This document shows, piece after piece, positions 1 to 5,042 of a stretch of 5,293 nt of DNA. The notes beneath the pieces were generated by a model. The model was not told where the DNA came from and did not search any database. It worked only from the letters and a program-made list of their open reading frames with translations. Numbering within the stretch: the first letter of the stretch is position 1; every line of letters begins with the position of its first letter. The position numbers and the translations under genes were made by a program. The stretch comes from Acidaminococcaceae bacterium. GTDB lineage: Bacteria > Bacillota > Negativicutes > Acidaminococcales > Acidaminococcaceae. Where the stretch lies: the NCBI GenBank assembly GCA_028693975.1, contig JAQUUF010000101.1, positions 1 to 5,293 on the forward strand. Direction: 5' to 3'.

Positions 1-138
1 AATGAACATGAAATTCTAGCACACATTTCTGGTAAGATACGGATGAACTTCATCAAAATTCTGCCGGGTGATAAGGTAACCGTAGAGCTGACGCCCTATG
101 ACCTTAATCGCGGTAGAATTACGTATCGCTATAAATGA
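1..138 (+). CDS. infA: Translation initiation factor IF-1, 3' part
   Basis: This is the C-terminal 45 residues of IF-1; the 5' end lies outside the window. The normal protein is about 72 residues, so roughly the first 27 are missing. The visible part is the second half of the single OB-fold (S1-like) domain, with the family hallmarks [19 protein letters not shown] and a basic GRITYR tail that ends in TGA. IF-1 binds the A site of the 30S subunit during initiation together with IF-2 and IF-3. Its place just before rpmJ and rpsM is the standard Bacillota order. Reading begins in frame at base 1. Identity is very secure; only the upstream end is unknown. Confidence 0.97.
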   Translation, partial: NEHEILAHISGKIRMNFIKILPGDKVTVELTPYDLNRGRITYRYK

Positions 139-165
139 GTGTGGACAGACATTAGGAGGTTTATT

Positions 166-279
166 ATGAAAGTTAGACCGTCTGTAAAGCCTATGTGTGA
201 AAAATGCAAAGTCATTAAACGCAAAGGCCGTGTAATGGTTATTTGTGAAAATCCCAAACATAAACAAAGACAAGGATAA
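166..279 (+). CDS. rpmJ: 50S ribosomal protein L36 (bL36), zinc-binding form
   Basis: This 37-residue protein is the full usual length of bL36. It starts [11 protein letters not shown] and carries the zinc ribbon ligands Cys11, Cys14, Cys27 and His32, so it is the zinc-containing form and not the cysteine-free paralogue induced by zinc starvation in many bacteria. The remainder is lysine/arginine rich, as expected for a 23S rRNA binding protein of the large subunit. An AGGAGGT site at 154-160 sits 5 nt before the ATG. The gene lies 27 nt after infA and 16 nt before rpsM and must be cotranscribed with them. Its small size makes it easy to miss in gene calling. Confidence 0.97.
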   Translation: MKVRPSVKPMCEKCKVIKRKGRVMVICENPKHKQRQG

Positions 280-295
280 GAGGAGGTGCTTGTGA

Positions 296-670
296 ATGGC
301 ACGTATTGCCGGCGTGGATTTGCCGAGAGATAAGCGTATTGAATACGCTTTGCCTTATATTTTTGGCATCGGTCTTACCTTATCTCGCGAAATCTTAACA
401 AAGACAGGAATTAACCCTGATACTCGCGTTAAAGATTTAACAGAAGAGGAAGTTGCTAAAATCCGTGAGGCTATTGATCACGGTTATAAAGTAGAAGGTG
501 ACCTTCGTCGCGAAGAGTCCCTCAATATTAAGAGATTGGTGGAAATCGGTTGCTATCGCGGCCGTAGACATCGCGCAGGTCTTCCTGTTCGCGGTCAAAA
601 CACCAAGAACAATGCTCGTACTCGTAAAGGCCCGAAGAAGGCTGCTATTACTAAGAAAAAGACTGTATAA
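296..670 (+). CDS. rpsM: 30S ribosomal protein S13 (uS13)
   Basis: This 124-residue protein of normal length starts [10 protein letters not shown] and ends in a basic lysine-rich tail. The helix-two-turns-helix region (about residues 14-50) and the C-terminal hallmark [17 protein letters not shown] followed by [11 protein letters not shown] (about 86-113) are intact. uS13 sits in the head of the 30S subunit, where its tail contacts P-site tRNA and its body forms bridges to the 50S subunit. The ATG at 296 is chosen because AGGAGGT (281-287) is 8 nt upstream and the sequence aligns with the family start; the GTG at 292 is out of frame. It is the third gene of the visible operon, 14 nt before rpsK. 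Confidence 0.98.
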   Translation: MARIAGVDLPRDKRIEYALPYIFGIGLTLSREILTKTGINPDTRVKDLTEEEVAKIREAIDHGYKVEGDLRREESLNIKRLVEIGCYRGRRHRAGLPVRGQNTKNNARTRKGPKKAAITKKKTV

Positions 671-684
671 GGAGGGATTAACGA

Positions 685-1077
685 GTGGCTGGTAAAAAAG
701 TAGTTCGTACGAAACGTAAAGAACGCAAAAATATTGAATCGGGAGTGGCACATATTCGTTCCACTTTCAATAATACCATTGTGACCCTTGCTGATACAGC
801 CGGTAATGTTTTGAGCTGGGCAAGCGCTGGTGGCATGGGCTTCCGCGGTTCTAGGAAGAGCACTCCTTTTGCTGCACAAATGGCTGCTGAACAAGCTGCC
901 AAAGCAGCTATGGAACATGGTTTGAAGAAAATTGAAGTATTCGTTAAGGGTCCCGGCGCTGGTCGTGAAGCTGCAATCCGTTCTTTGCAGGCTGCAGGAT
1001 TGGAAGTTAACTCTATTAAAGATGTAACTCCTATTCCTCATAATGGTTGCCGTCCACCTAAACGTAGAAGAGTATAA
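685..1077 (+). CDS. rpsK: 30S ribosomal protein S11 (uS11), GTG start
   Basis: This 130-residue protein is the normal length of uS11. The [20 protein letters not shown] block and the C-terminal [18 protein letters not shown] segment are diagnostic. uS11 lies on the 30S platform next to S6/S18 and helps shape the mRNA path near the E site. The start codon is GTG at 685; the ribosome binding site AAGGAGGG (669-676) overlaps the stop codon of rpsM and lies 8 nt upstream, and translation from here gives the expected [13 protein letters not shown]-terminus. The overlap of stop codon and ribosome binding site suggests translational coupling to rpsM (inference). Confidence 0.98.
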   Translation: MAGKKVVRTKRKERKNIESGVAHIRSTFNNTIVTLADTAGNVLSWASAGGMGFRGSRKSTPFAAQMAAEQAAKAAMEHGLKKIEVFVKGPGAGREAAIRSLQAAGLEVNSIKDVTPIPHNGCRPPKRRRV

Positions 1078-1098
1078 TTAAGGAGGTGCATCAGATAA

Positions 1099-1725
1099 AT
1101 GGCAAGATATACTGAGGCAGTATGCCGTCAATGCCGTCGTGAAGGCGTTAAGTTGTTTTTGAAGGGCGATAAATGCTATAGCGGCAAGTGCGCTTTTGAT
1201 GTTCGCTCTTATGCTCCTGGTCAACATGGCCAAGCTCGTAAGAAAGTATCTGAATATGGTATTCAGTTACGCGAAAAACAAAAGGCAAAAAGAATTTATG
1301 GTATTCTGGAACGCCAATTCCACAATACTTTCACAAAAGCTGAAAAACAAAAGGGTATTACCGGTGAGAACTTATTGGTAATGCTAGAGCGTAGAATGGA
1401 CAATGTTGTTTATCGTTTGGGCTTCGCTTCTAGCCGTAGCCAAGCACGCCAATTGGTTTGTCATGGCCATATTGCTGTTAATGGTAAACGTTTGGACATT
1501 CCCTCTGCTTTGGTAAAAGCTGGTGACGTGATTTCTGTTATGGAAAACAGTCGTGGCAGCGAGTATTTCAAAGGTATGGCTGAAGCATTAGCTGGTAAAA
1601 CAGTTCCTGCTTGGTTGGTTCTTGATGCTCAAAACCTAGGCGGTAAGGTTGACCGTTTCCCCGTTCGCGAGGAAATCGATGTTCCAATTGCTGAACATCT
1701 TATCGTTGAATTGTATTCTAAATAA
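1099..1725 (+). CDS. rpsD: 30S ribosomal protein S4 (uS4), zinc-binding form
   Basis: This 208-residue protein has the length and layout of bacterial uS4: a basic N-terminal domain with Cys9, Cys12, Cys26 and Cys31 (the zinc-binding form), then an S4 RNA-binding domain (about residues 98-160) with the [21 protein letters not shown] pattern. uS4 is a primary 16S rRNA binder that nucleates 30S body assembly. The AAGGAGGT at 1080-1087 lies 11 nt before the ATG, a slightly long spacing. In Bacillus subtilis rpsD is a separate autoregulated gene, whereas here it sits inside the alpha operon as in Escherichia coli, where S4 is the translational repressor of the operon. No known S4 leader motif is recognised here. 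Confidence 0.98.
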   Translation: MARYTEAVCRQCRREGVKLFLKGDKCYSGKCAFDVRSYAPGQHGQARKKVSEYGIQLREKQKAKRIYGILERQFHNTFTKAEKQKGITGENLLVMLERRMDNVVYRLGFASSRSQARQLVCHGHIAVNGKRLDIPSALVKAGDVISVMENSRGSEYFKGMAEALAGKTVPAWLVLDAQNLGGKVDRFPVREEIDVPIAEHLIVELYSK

Positions 1726-1738
1726 TAAATTGTACTGT

Positions 1739-1774
1739 TTGCCACCATATATTACGCGTATTGTGGTAATGCGC
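1739..1774 (+). other. rpsD-rpoA spacer with two competing RNA hairpins
   Basis: The 66-nt gap between rpsD and rpoA is the longest inside the operon. Two RNA folds can be drawn by hand. Fold A pairs TTGCCAC (1739-1745) with GTGGTAA (1763-1769), then after one mismatch ATAT (1747-1750) with GTAT (1758-1761). Fold B pairs GCGTATT (1756-1762) with AATGCGC (1768-1774) around a 5-nt GTGGT loop. They share bases 1758-1769 and cannot coexist. Fold B ends 2 nt before the AAGGAGG ribosome binding site of rpoA (1777-1783). No T-tract follows, so this is not an intrinsic terminator. A role in setting rpoA translation or mRNA processing is inference. Confidence 0.45.
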
Positions 1775-1791
1775 AAAAGGAGGCTTTCCGC

Positions 1792-2772
1792 ATGATAGAA
1801 ATTAAACAACCTAAGCTAGTAACCAATGAACGTAGTGATGACAATCGTTATGGTAAATTTGTTTGGGAGCCATTAGAACGTGGTTATGGCATTACCTTAG
1901 GTAATAGCTTGCGCCGAGTTTTATTATCATCCCTGGCAGGAGCTGCTATAACCGCTATCAAGATTGATGGTGTGTTGCACGAGTTCTCCACCATTAAAGG
2001 TGTAAGAGAAGATGTTGCGGATATTATCCTTAACATTAAAGCTTTGTGCTTTAAAGCCTATATTAGCGATACTAATCCATGGACCGGCCCCCGCCGTTTG
2101 CATATTTCCGTTAAGGGTGAAGGTGAAGTAACTGGAGCTTCAATCAATGATTTGGGTTCCGATGTTGAAATTCTTAACCCCGAGCAACATATTGCGACCT
2201 TGGATAAAAACGCTAGTTTAGATATGGAATTGATTTTGGATGTAGGTCGTGCCTATGTTTCGGCAGAAAAGAATAAGCACGAGAATCAACCTGTAGGTCA
2301 AATTCCGATTGATTCCATTTATTCCCCCATTACCAGAGTTAAGTTTGGTGTTACTGACACCCGTGTTGGCAACATTACCAACTATGATAGATTAACCCTA
2401 GAAGTATGGACTAATGGTAGCATTCTTCCTGATGAAGCTGTTAGTTCTGCCGCCAAGATTCTAGTGGATTATTTGAAGGGATTTGAGACTACAACTGTTC
2501 CACCAATTCAGACTCCGGCTACGCCTGAGCTTGGTGAGGAAAAGCACCCAACTCCAGATGGCATTTTAGGAATGTCCATTGATGATTTGGAGCTTACAGT
2601 TCGTTCTAACAATTGTTTGCGCAGAGCAGGTATTAATACCGTGGGCAACATTGTGGAAAAGACAGAAGATGAACTCATTCGCGTTCGCAATTTGGGACGC
2701 AAATCCTTAGATGAAATTATTGGCAAATTAAATGATATGGGCTTGCAATTACGCAAACCTGATGAAGAATAG
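1792..2772 (+). CDS. rpoA: DNA-directed RNA polymerase subunit alpha
   Basis: This 326-residue protein covers the full alpha subunit. The N-terminal dimerisation domain (about 1-230) has the ERGYGITLGNSLRRVLLSSL signature at 29-48, needed for assembly with beta and beta'. A proline-rich linker (about 232-256) leads to the C-terminal domain (about 258-322). There Arg271, Asn274, Cys275, Gly302, Lys304 and Ser305 match the residues that Escherichia coli alpha uses to grip UP-element DNA (R265, N268, C269, G296, K298, S299). Compared with recalled Bacillus and E. coli alphas it carries about six extra residues at 91-102 (ISDTNPWTGPRR). The ATG at 1792 follows AAGGAGG (1777-1783) with 8 nt spacing. 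It is cotranscribed with the ribosomal genes, as usual. Confidence 0.98.
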   Translation: MIEIKQPKLVTNERSDDNRYGKFVWEPLERGYGITLGNSLRRVLLSSLAGAAITAIKIDGVLHEFSTIKGVREDVADIILNIKALCFKAYISDTNPWTGPRRLHISVKGEGEVTGASINDLGSDVEILNPEQHIATLDKNASLDMELILDVGRAYVSAEKNKHENQPVGQIPIDSIYSPITRVKFGVTDTRVGNITNYDRLTLEVWTNGSILPDEAVSSAAKILVDYLKGFETTTVPPIQTPATPELGEEKHPTPDGILGMSIDDLELTVRSNNCLRRAGINTVGNIVEKTEDELIRVRNLGRKSLDEIIGKLNDMGLQLRKPDEE

Positions 2773-2790
2773 AGGGAGGAGGTCAATAAA

Positions 2791-3132
2791 ATGGCATACA
2801 GAAAATTAGGCCGTAATTCCGGTAACCGCAAAGCATTGTTCAGGAGTGTTTTGACCGCTTTCTTCAAACATGGGCGAATTGAAACTACTGAGACGAAGGC
2901 AAAAGAGATCAGCGGCTTAGCAGCCAAGATGATTACTTTGGCTAAACAAGGTGACTTGCATGCTCGTCGTCAAGTGTTGGCATTCCTTGTAGATGAAGAA
3001 GCAACCAAAAAACTCTTCGACGAGATTGCTCCTAAATACACTGACCGTCAAGGCGGTTATACTCGTATTTATAAGCTTGGGCCTCGCCGTGGCGATGCTG
3101 CTGAGATGGCAGTATTGGAATTAGTTGATTAA
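2791..3132 (+). CDS. rplQ: 50S ribosomal protein L17 (bL17)
   Basis: This 113-residue protein matches the short bL17 typical of Bacillota. It starts [18 protein letters not shown], continues with the family motif [11 protein letters not shown] (about 30-40) and GDLHARRQ (about 55-62), and ends with [22 protein letters not shown], all diagnostic. bL17 sits on the solvent side of the 50S subunit near the polypeptide exit. AGGAGGT at 2777-2783 is 7 nt before the ATG, and the gene follows rpoA by 18 nt. Residue 12 is Asn where most family members I recall have His (the SxHR motif); this is a small clade-level difference and not damage. It is the last gene of the operon, closed by the terminator just downstream. 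Confidence 0.98.
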   Translation: MAYRKLGRNSGNRKALFRSVLTAFFKHGRIETTETKAKEISGLAAKMITLAKQGDLHARRQVLAFLVDEEATKKLFDEIAPKYTDRQGGYTRIYKLGPRRGDAAEMAVLELVD

Positions 3133-3145
3133 GCATTTTAAAATT

Positions 3146-3185
3146 AAAGCACCTAACGTTAGAGATGACGTGTAGGTGCTTTTTT
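3146..3185 (+). terminator. Intrinsic terminator of the ribosomal/rpoA operon
   Basis: AAAGCACCTA (3146-3155) pairs perfectly with TAGGTGCTTT (3173-3182). Allowing one bulged G at 3172, ACGT (3156-3159) pairs with ACGT (3168-3171). The hairpin runs into six T (3180-3185) and begins 13 nt after the rplQ stop. It separates the housekeeping operon from the downstream accessory genes. Confidence 0.9.
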
Positions 3186-3191
3186 GCTTTG

Positions 3192-3237
3192 GAAAAAGGG
3201 ACAGGTACTTTTTCTAGTTTGCTACCAAGCTAGAGAG
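3192..3237. repeat. Possible REP-like (RAYT-type) palindromic unit
   Basis: AAAAAG (3193-3198) and CTTTTT (3208-3213) flank GGACAGGTA. Directly after comes a second hairpin with TCTAGTTTG (3213-3221) pairing with CAAGCTAGA (3226-3234) around a CTAC loop; one pair is G-U and the stem can extend to 3210-3237. There is no T-tract after the second hairpin, so it is not a terminator. A GGAC tetranucleotide 5' to a hairpin is the known layout of REP sequences mobilised by RAYT-type IS200-like transposases, and GGGACAGGTAC-like words recur between genes in several Bacillota as I recall. Only one copy is visible here, so the repeat status is inference. Confidence 0.4.
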
Positions 3238-3293
3238 TTGTTAGTTGCAGAATTTATCTGAATTATATGATTGCTTTGAATCGTGGGAATAAA

Positions 3294-3321
3294 TGTTTAG
3301 CGGTGAAAAAAGTAGTATAAT
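3294..3321 (+). promoter_or_regulatory. Promoter of the SDR gene: perfect -10, weak -35
   Basis: A perfect TATAAT -10 box lies at 3316-3321, about 33 nt before the SDR start codon. The best -35 candidates are poor: TGTTTA (3294-3299) at 16 nt spacing or ATGTTT (3293-3298) at 17 nt. There is no TG extension of the -10. Transcription would begin near 3328. A good -10 with a weak -35 fits a promoter that depends on a regulator (inference). Confidence 0.6.
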
Positions 3322-3336
3322 TACGTCAGATGTAAT
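3320..3336. promoter_or_regulatory. Operator-like 17-bp palindrome at the SDR start site
   Basis: ATTACGTC (3320-3327), a central A (3328) and GATGTAAT (3329-3336) form a dyad in which seven of eight base pairs are symmetric. It overlaps the last two bases of the -10 box and is centred on the expected transcription start. With a single central base it cannot fold as an RNA hairpin without opening inner pairs, so a DNA-binding dimer is the more natural reader. No regulator family could be assigned from the motif. Confidence 0.5.
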
Positions 3337-3353
3337 ACGAAGGAGGGGTTAAT

Positions 3354-4148
3354 ATGTATTGTATTTCTAACGAAGGAAAGGTTGCTTTGGTGACCGCAGC
3401 CACTATGGGAATTGGTTTAGCTAGTGCTAAGGCCTTGGCCAGAAGTGGGGCATTGACCTATATTGGCGGGCTCAAGGATGCTGCCGCAGAGCAGGCTATG
3501 GCAGAATGTCAAGCGGAGCAATTACCAGTTAAATTTGTGGAATTTAATGCTAAAGAATACGATAGTTATGAGAAGATGATTAAGACCATTATTAAAAATG
3601 AGTATAAGTTCGATATCTTGGTTAATAATTTTGGCATTGGCTCGCCTGGCAAAGATTTGGATCTTATTCAGGGTGACCCTCAAACTTTTTTTGATATTCT
3701 TCATGTCAATATTGCTAGTGTCTATTTGACTTGTCGTTATGCTATTCCTTTTATGATAGAGCACGGTGGCGGCAGTATTGTGAATATTGCTAGCATAGGC
3801 GGCGTACAGCCAGATATTTCGCGGTTAGGTTATACTACTTCCAAGGCGGCAATAATCTATATGACTAAGAACATAGCAGTACAATACGCTAGAGATGGCA
3901 TTCGTTGTAATGTAGTAGCACCGGGGATGATTGGTACTAATGCTGTTAAGGCACATATGAGTCAAGAGTTCCAAACTGCGTTTCTCCGTCATGTACCGCT
4001 TAATAGAATGGGTGAACCAGACGATATTGCTAATGCTGTCATCTTTTTGGCCAGTGATGCATCTTCTTATATTACCGGTTCTTTGCAAGAAGTGGCCGGA
4101 GGCTATGGTGTGCCAGCACCAGAGTACTCCGATGCAGTAGAAGGTTAG
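3354..4148 (+). CDS. Short-chain dehydrogenase resembling 7-alpha-hydroxysteroid dehydrogenase
   Basis: This 264-residue classical SDR is expected to be a cytoplasmic NAD(P)-dependent oxidoreductase. Catalytic residues are in place: Asn119, Ser147, Tyr160 and Lys164 (YTTSK), plus the PG motif at 190-191. The cofactor loop reads TAATMGIG (14-21), with Ala for the first Gly, and NNFG (91-94) replaces the common NNAG. The C-terminal half (IRCNVVAPGMIGT, HVPLNRMGEPDDIANAV, EVAGGYG) is strikingly like recalled clostridial (C. sardiniense/absonum) 7-alpha-hydroxysteroid dehydrogenase, which oxidises the 7-alpha hydroxyl of bile acids. The Arg used there for NADP is Leu40 here, followed by Lys41, so the cofactor is open. 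AGGAGGGG (3341-3348) precedes the ATG by 5 nt. It is a single-gene unit with its own promoter and terminator. SDR membership is certain; the bile-acid substrate is inferred, and a 3-oxoacyl-ACP reductase-like or other alcohol substrate is possible. Confidence 0.9.
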   Translation: MYCISNEGKVALVTAATMGIGLASAKALARSGALTYIGGLKDAAAEQAMAECQAEQLPVKFVEFNAKEYDSYEKMIKTIIKNEYKFDILVNNFGIGSPGKDLDLIQGDPQTFFDILHVNIASVYLTCRYAIPFMIEHGGGSIVNIASIGGVQPDISRLGYTTSKAAIIYMTKNIAVQYARDGIRCNVVAPGMIGTNAVKAHMSQEFQTAFLRHVPLNRMGEPDDIANAVIFLASDASSYITGSLQEVAGGYGVPAPEYSDAVEG

Positions 4149-4170
4149 TTACTAACACGTTTAGCGTTAA

Positions 4171-4211
4171 AAAAAGCATCTGTACATTTATTCCTTGTAC
4201 AGGTGCTTTTT
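4171..4211 (+). terminator. Intrinsic terminator after the SDR gene
   Basis: A 15-bp stem pairs AAAAAGCATCTGTAC (4171-4185) with GTACAGGTGCTTTTT (4197-4211), with one G-U pair, around an 11-nt loop. It starts 22 nt after the SDR stop. The flanking A and T tracts could let it act in both directions, although no gene converges on it from the other strand. Its 3' arm shares AGGTGCTTTTT with the rplQ terminator. Confidence 0.88.
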
Positions 4212-4224
4212 AATATGTTAGAAT
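4196..4224 (+). promoter_or_regulatory. Likely promoter of the lipoprotein gene (extended -10)
   Basis: TAGAAT (4219-4224) is preceded by TG one base upstream (TATGT, 4214-4218), giving an extended -10. TGTACA (4196-4201) lies exactly 17 nt upstream and matches four of six -35 bases. The -35 falls in the 3' arm of the SDR terminator, so terminator and promoter are interleaved. Expected start is near 4231, leaving a 5' leader of about 26 nt that holds the AGAGGAG ribosome binding site (4243-4249). Confidence 0.55.
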
Positions 4225-4256
4225 AGAGAAAAAGTTTATCACAGAGGAGTATCCGC

Positions 4257-4877
4257 ATGAAATCAATCAAGTTGCTTTTAGTAATATCTATGTTGTTTTT
4301 AGTAGTAGGATGTGGCAAAACAGCCGCACCGCAGATTACGGTATCCACGTATCCTAATTGGGTGAATATTAAAGTAGATCAGACGGCAGTATTTCAGGTG
4401 CCACCTTCTTTGGTTAAGACGGAAAACCTCAAGAGCGGTCAGGGCAATGTAGAATGCCAGTCTCAAGATAAAAGTAAGTACGCTCATGTGCAGTTTCAAA
4501 CGATAGCATCCAAGGAACAATTGCCCCGTTATGGACAAGGACTAGGGCTCAAGCAGTCAGAGATTGCAAACTTTGGTAAGATAACTAAAGAGACTATTAT
4601 GGAGCAGGAAAAATTCCGCAATGCTCAAACAAGTTTTAGCGAATGGAAGGATATGCAAAGCGAGATTATCAATGGCGTGGAGTGCTTGCATATTAGCTAT
4701 CTTAGACAGATTGAAAAGAGTCCGGCGGTGCGAGTGGACCGCTATACTTTCTTTAATAAAGACCGAATTCATGTGCTGACAGTGTCGTATCGCCAAGCTG
4801 AGAAAGATTATTGGCAGAGCAAGGATAATAAGCTTGATGATATAGTAACAACGCTCAAAATCAATAAACGAAGCTAG
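4257..4877 (+). CDS. Small secreted lipoprotein, function unknown
   Basis: This 206-residue protein has a clear type II signal peptide: basic start (MKSIK), hydrophobic core (residues 6-17) and lipobox VVGC with the lipidated Cys19. The mature chain is about 188 residues, soluble and mixed in charge, and would be anchored by lipid outside the cytoplasmic membrane, or in the outer membrane if the host is a two-membrane Negativicute. It has two further cysteines, Cys67 and Cys143, which could form a disulfide. The segment RYTFFNKDRIHVLTVSYR near 162-179 followed by YW and a terminal IVTTLKI helix recalls the single-domain PsbP/DUF1795-like fold, but this is a weak impression and no family is claimed. 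AGAGGAG (4243-4249) is 7 nt before the ATG. It stands alone between two terminators with its own promoter. Confidence 0.85.
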   Translation: MKSIKLLLVISMLFLVVGCGKTAAPQITVSTYPNWVNIKVDQTAVFQVPPSLVKTENLKSGQGNVECQSQDKSKYAHVQFQTIASKEQLPRYGQGLGLKQSEIANFGKITKETIMEQEKFRNAQTSFSEWKDMQSEIINGVECLHISYLRQIEKSPAVRVDRYTFFNKDRIHVLTVSYRQAEKDYWQSKDNKLDDIVTTLKINKRS

Positions 4878-4895
4878 TAACTAAGTTTGTACTTG

Positions 4896-4922
4896 ACCGC
4901 AGTGGAGACACTTGCGGTTTTT
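4896..4922 (+). terminator. Intrinsic terminator after the lipoprotein gene
   Basis: ACCGCA (4896-4901) pairs with TGCGGT (4913-4918), and GTG (4902-4904) with CAC (4909-4911) after a bulged T at 4912, capped by a GAGA tetraloop of the stable GNRA type. Five T follow (4918-4922). The hairpin begins 18 nt after the lipoprotein stop. Confidence 0.9.
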
Positions 4923-4968
4923 GTATAATTATATAGGGACGAGATAAGTCCATGTAGTGCGAAAAGTG

Positions 4969-4997
4969 TTCACATTCGACAGAGAAAATGATACAAT
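4969..4997 (+). promoter_or_regulatory. Strong sigma-A type promoter of fucO
   Basis: TTCACA (4969-4974, five of six matches to TTGACA) and TACAAT (4992-4997, five of six) are separated by exactly 17 nt, with a TG one base before the -10 (TGA at 4989-4991), an extended -10. Expected start is near 5004, giving a leader of about 39 nt. This is the best consensus promoter in the window. A small dyad, GTG-TT-CAC (4966-4973), overlaps the -35. Confidence 0.8.
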
Positions 4998-5042
4998 TAA
5001 TATGTAAAGATTGTGCTTAAAAATTTTAGAGGAGGTAAGAAC

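Noticed and set aside
595..1041. Long reverse-strand ORF opposite rpsM/rpsK
   Set aside because: It mirrors the conserved, codon-biased ribosomal genes and its translation shows no protein-like pattern; a shadow of rpsM and rpsK.
1730..1770. Possible internal promoter before rpoA (TTGTAC at 1730-1735, TATATT at 1748-1753)
   Set aside because: The spacing is only 12 nt, and pairing TTGCCA (1739-1744) with downstream boxes gives no acceptable -10 at 16-18 nt.
3245..3271. Second SDR promoter candidate (TTGCAG at 3245-3250, TATGAT at 3266-3271)
   Set aside because: The -35 matches poorly and spacing is 15 nt; the perfect TATAAT at 3316-3321 is a better choice.
4144..4156. GTTAG-TTA-CTAAC hairpin at the SDR stop codon
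   Set aside because: Five A/T-rich pairs with a 3-nt loop and no T-tract; the strong terminator 15 nt later explains transcript ending.
3146..4211. Shared AGGTGCTTTTT in the rplQ and SDR terminators as a possible dispersed repeat
   Set aside because: The match is short, limited to the stem and T-tract of two terminators, and loops and flanks differ; convergent terminator composition explains it.
4145..4348. Reverse-strand ORF of 67 codons over the SDR/lipoprotein spacer
   Set aside because: It runs through the terminator and the lipoprotein signal sequence, has no convincing start signals and no recognisable protein features.
4924..4929. Perfect TATAAT directly after the lipoprotein terminator
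   Set aside because: No -35 at a usable distance (TTGACC at 4893-4898 is 25 nt away) and no TG extension; the promoter at 4969-4997 is far better and closer to fucO.
5018..5028. Palindrome TAAAA-A-TTTTA in the fucO leader
   Set aside because: It is A/T only and short, easily arising by chance in an AT-rich leader.
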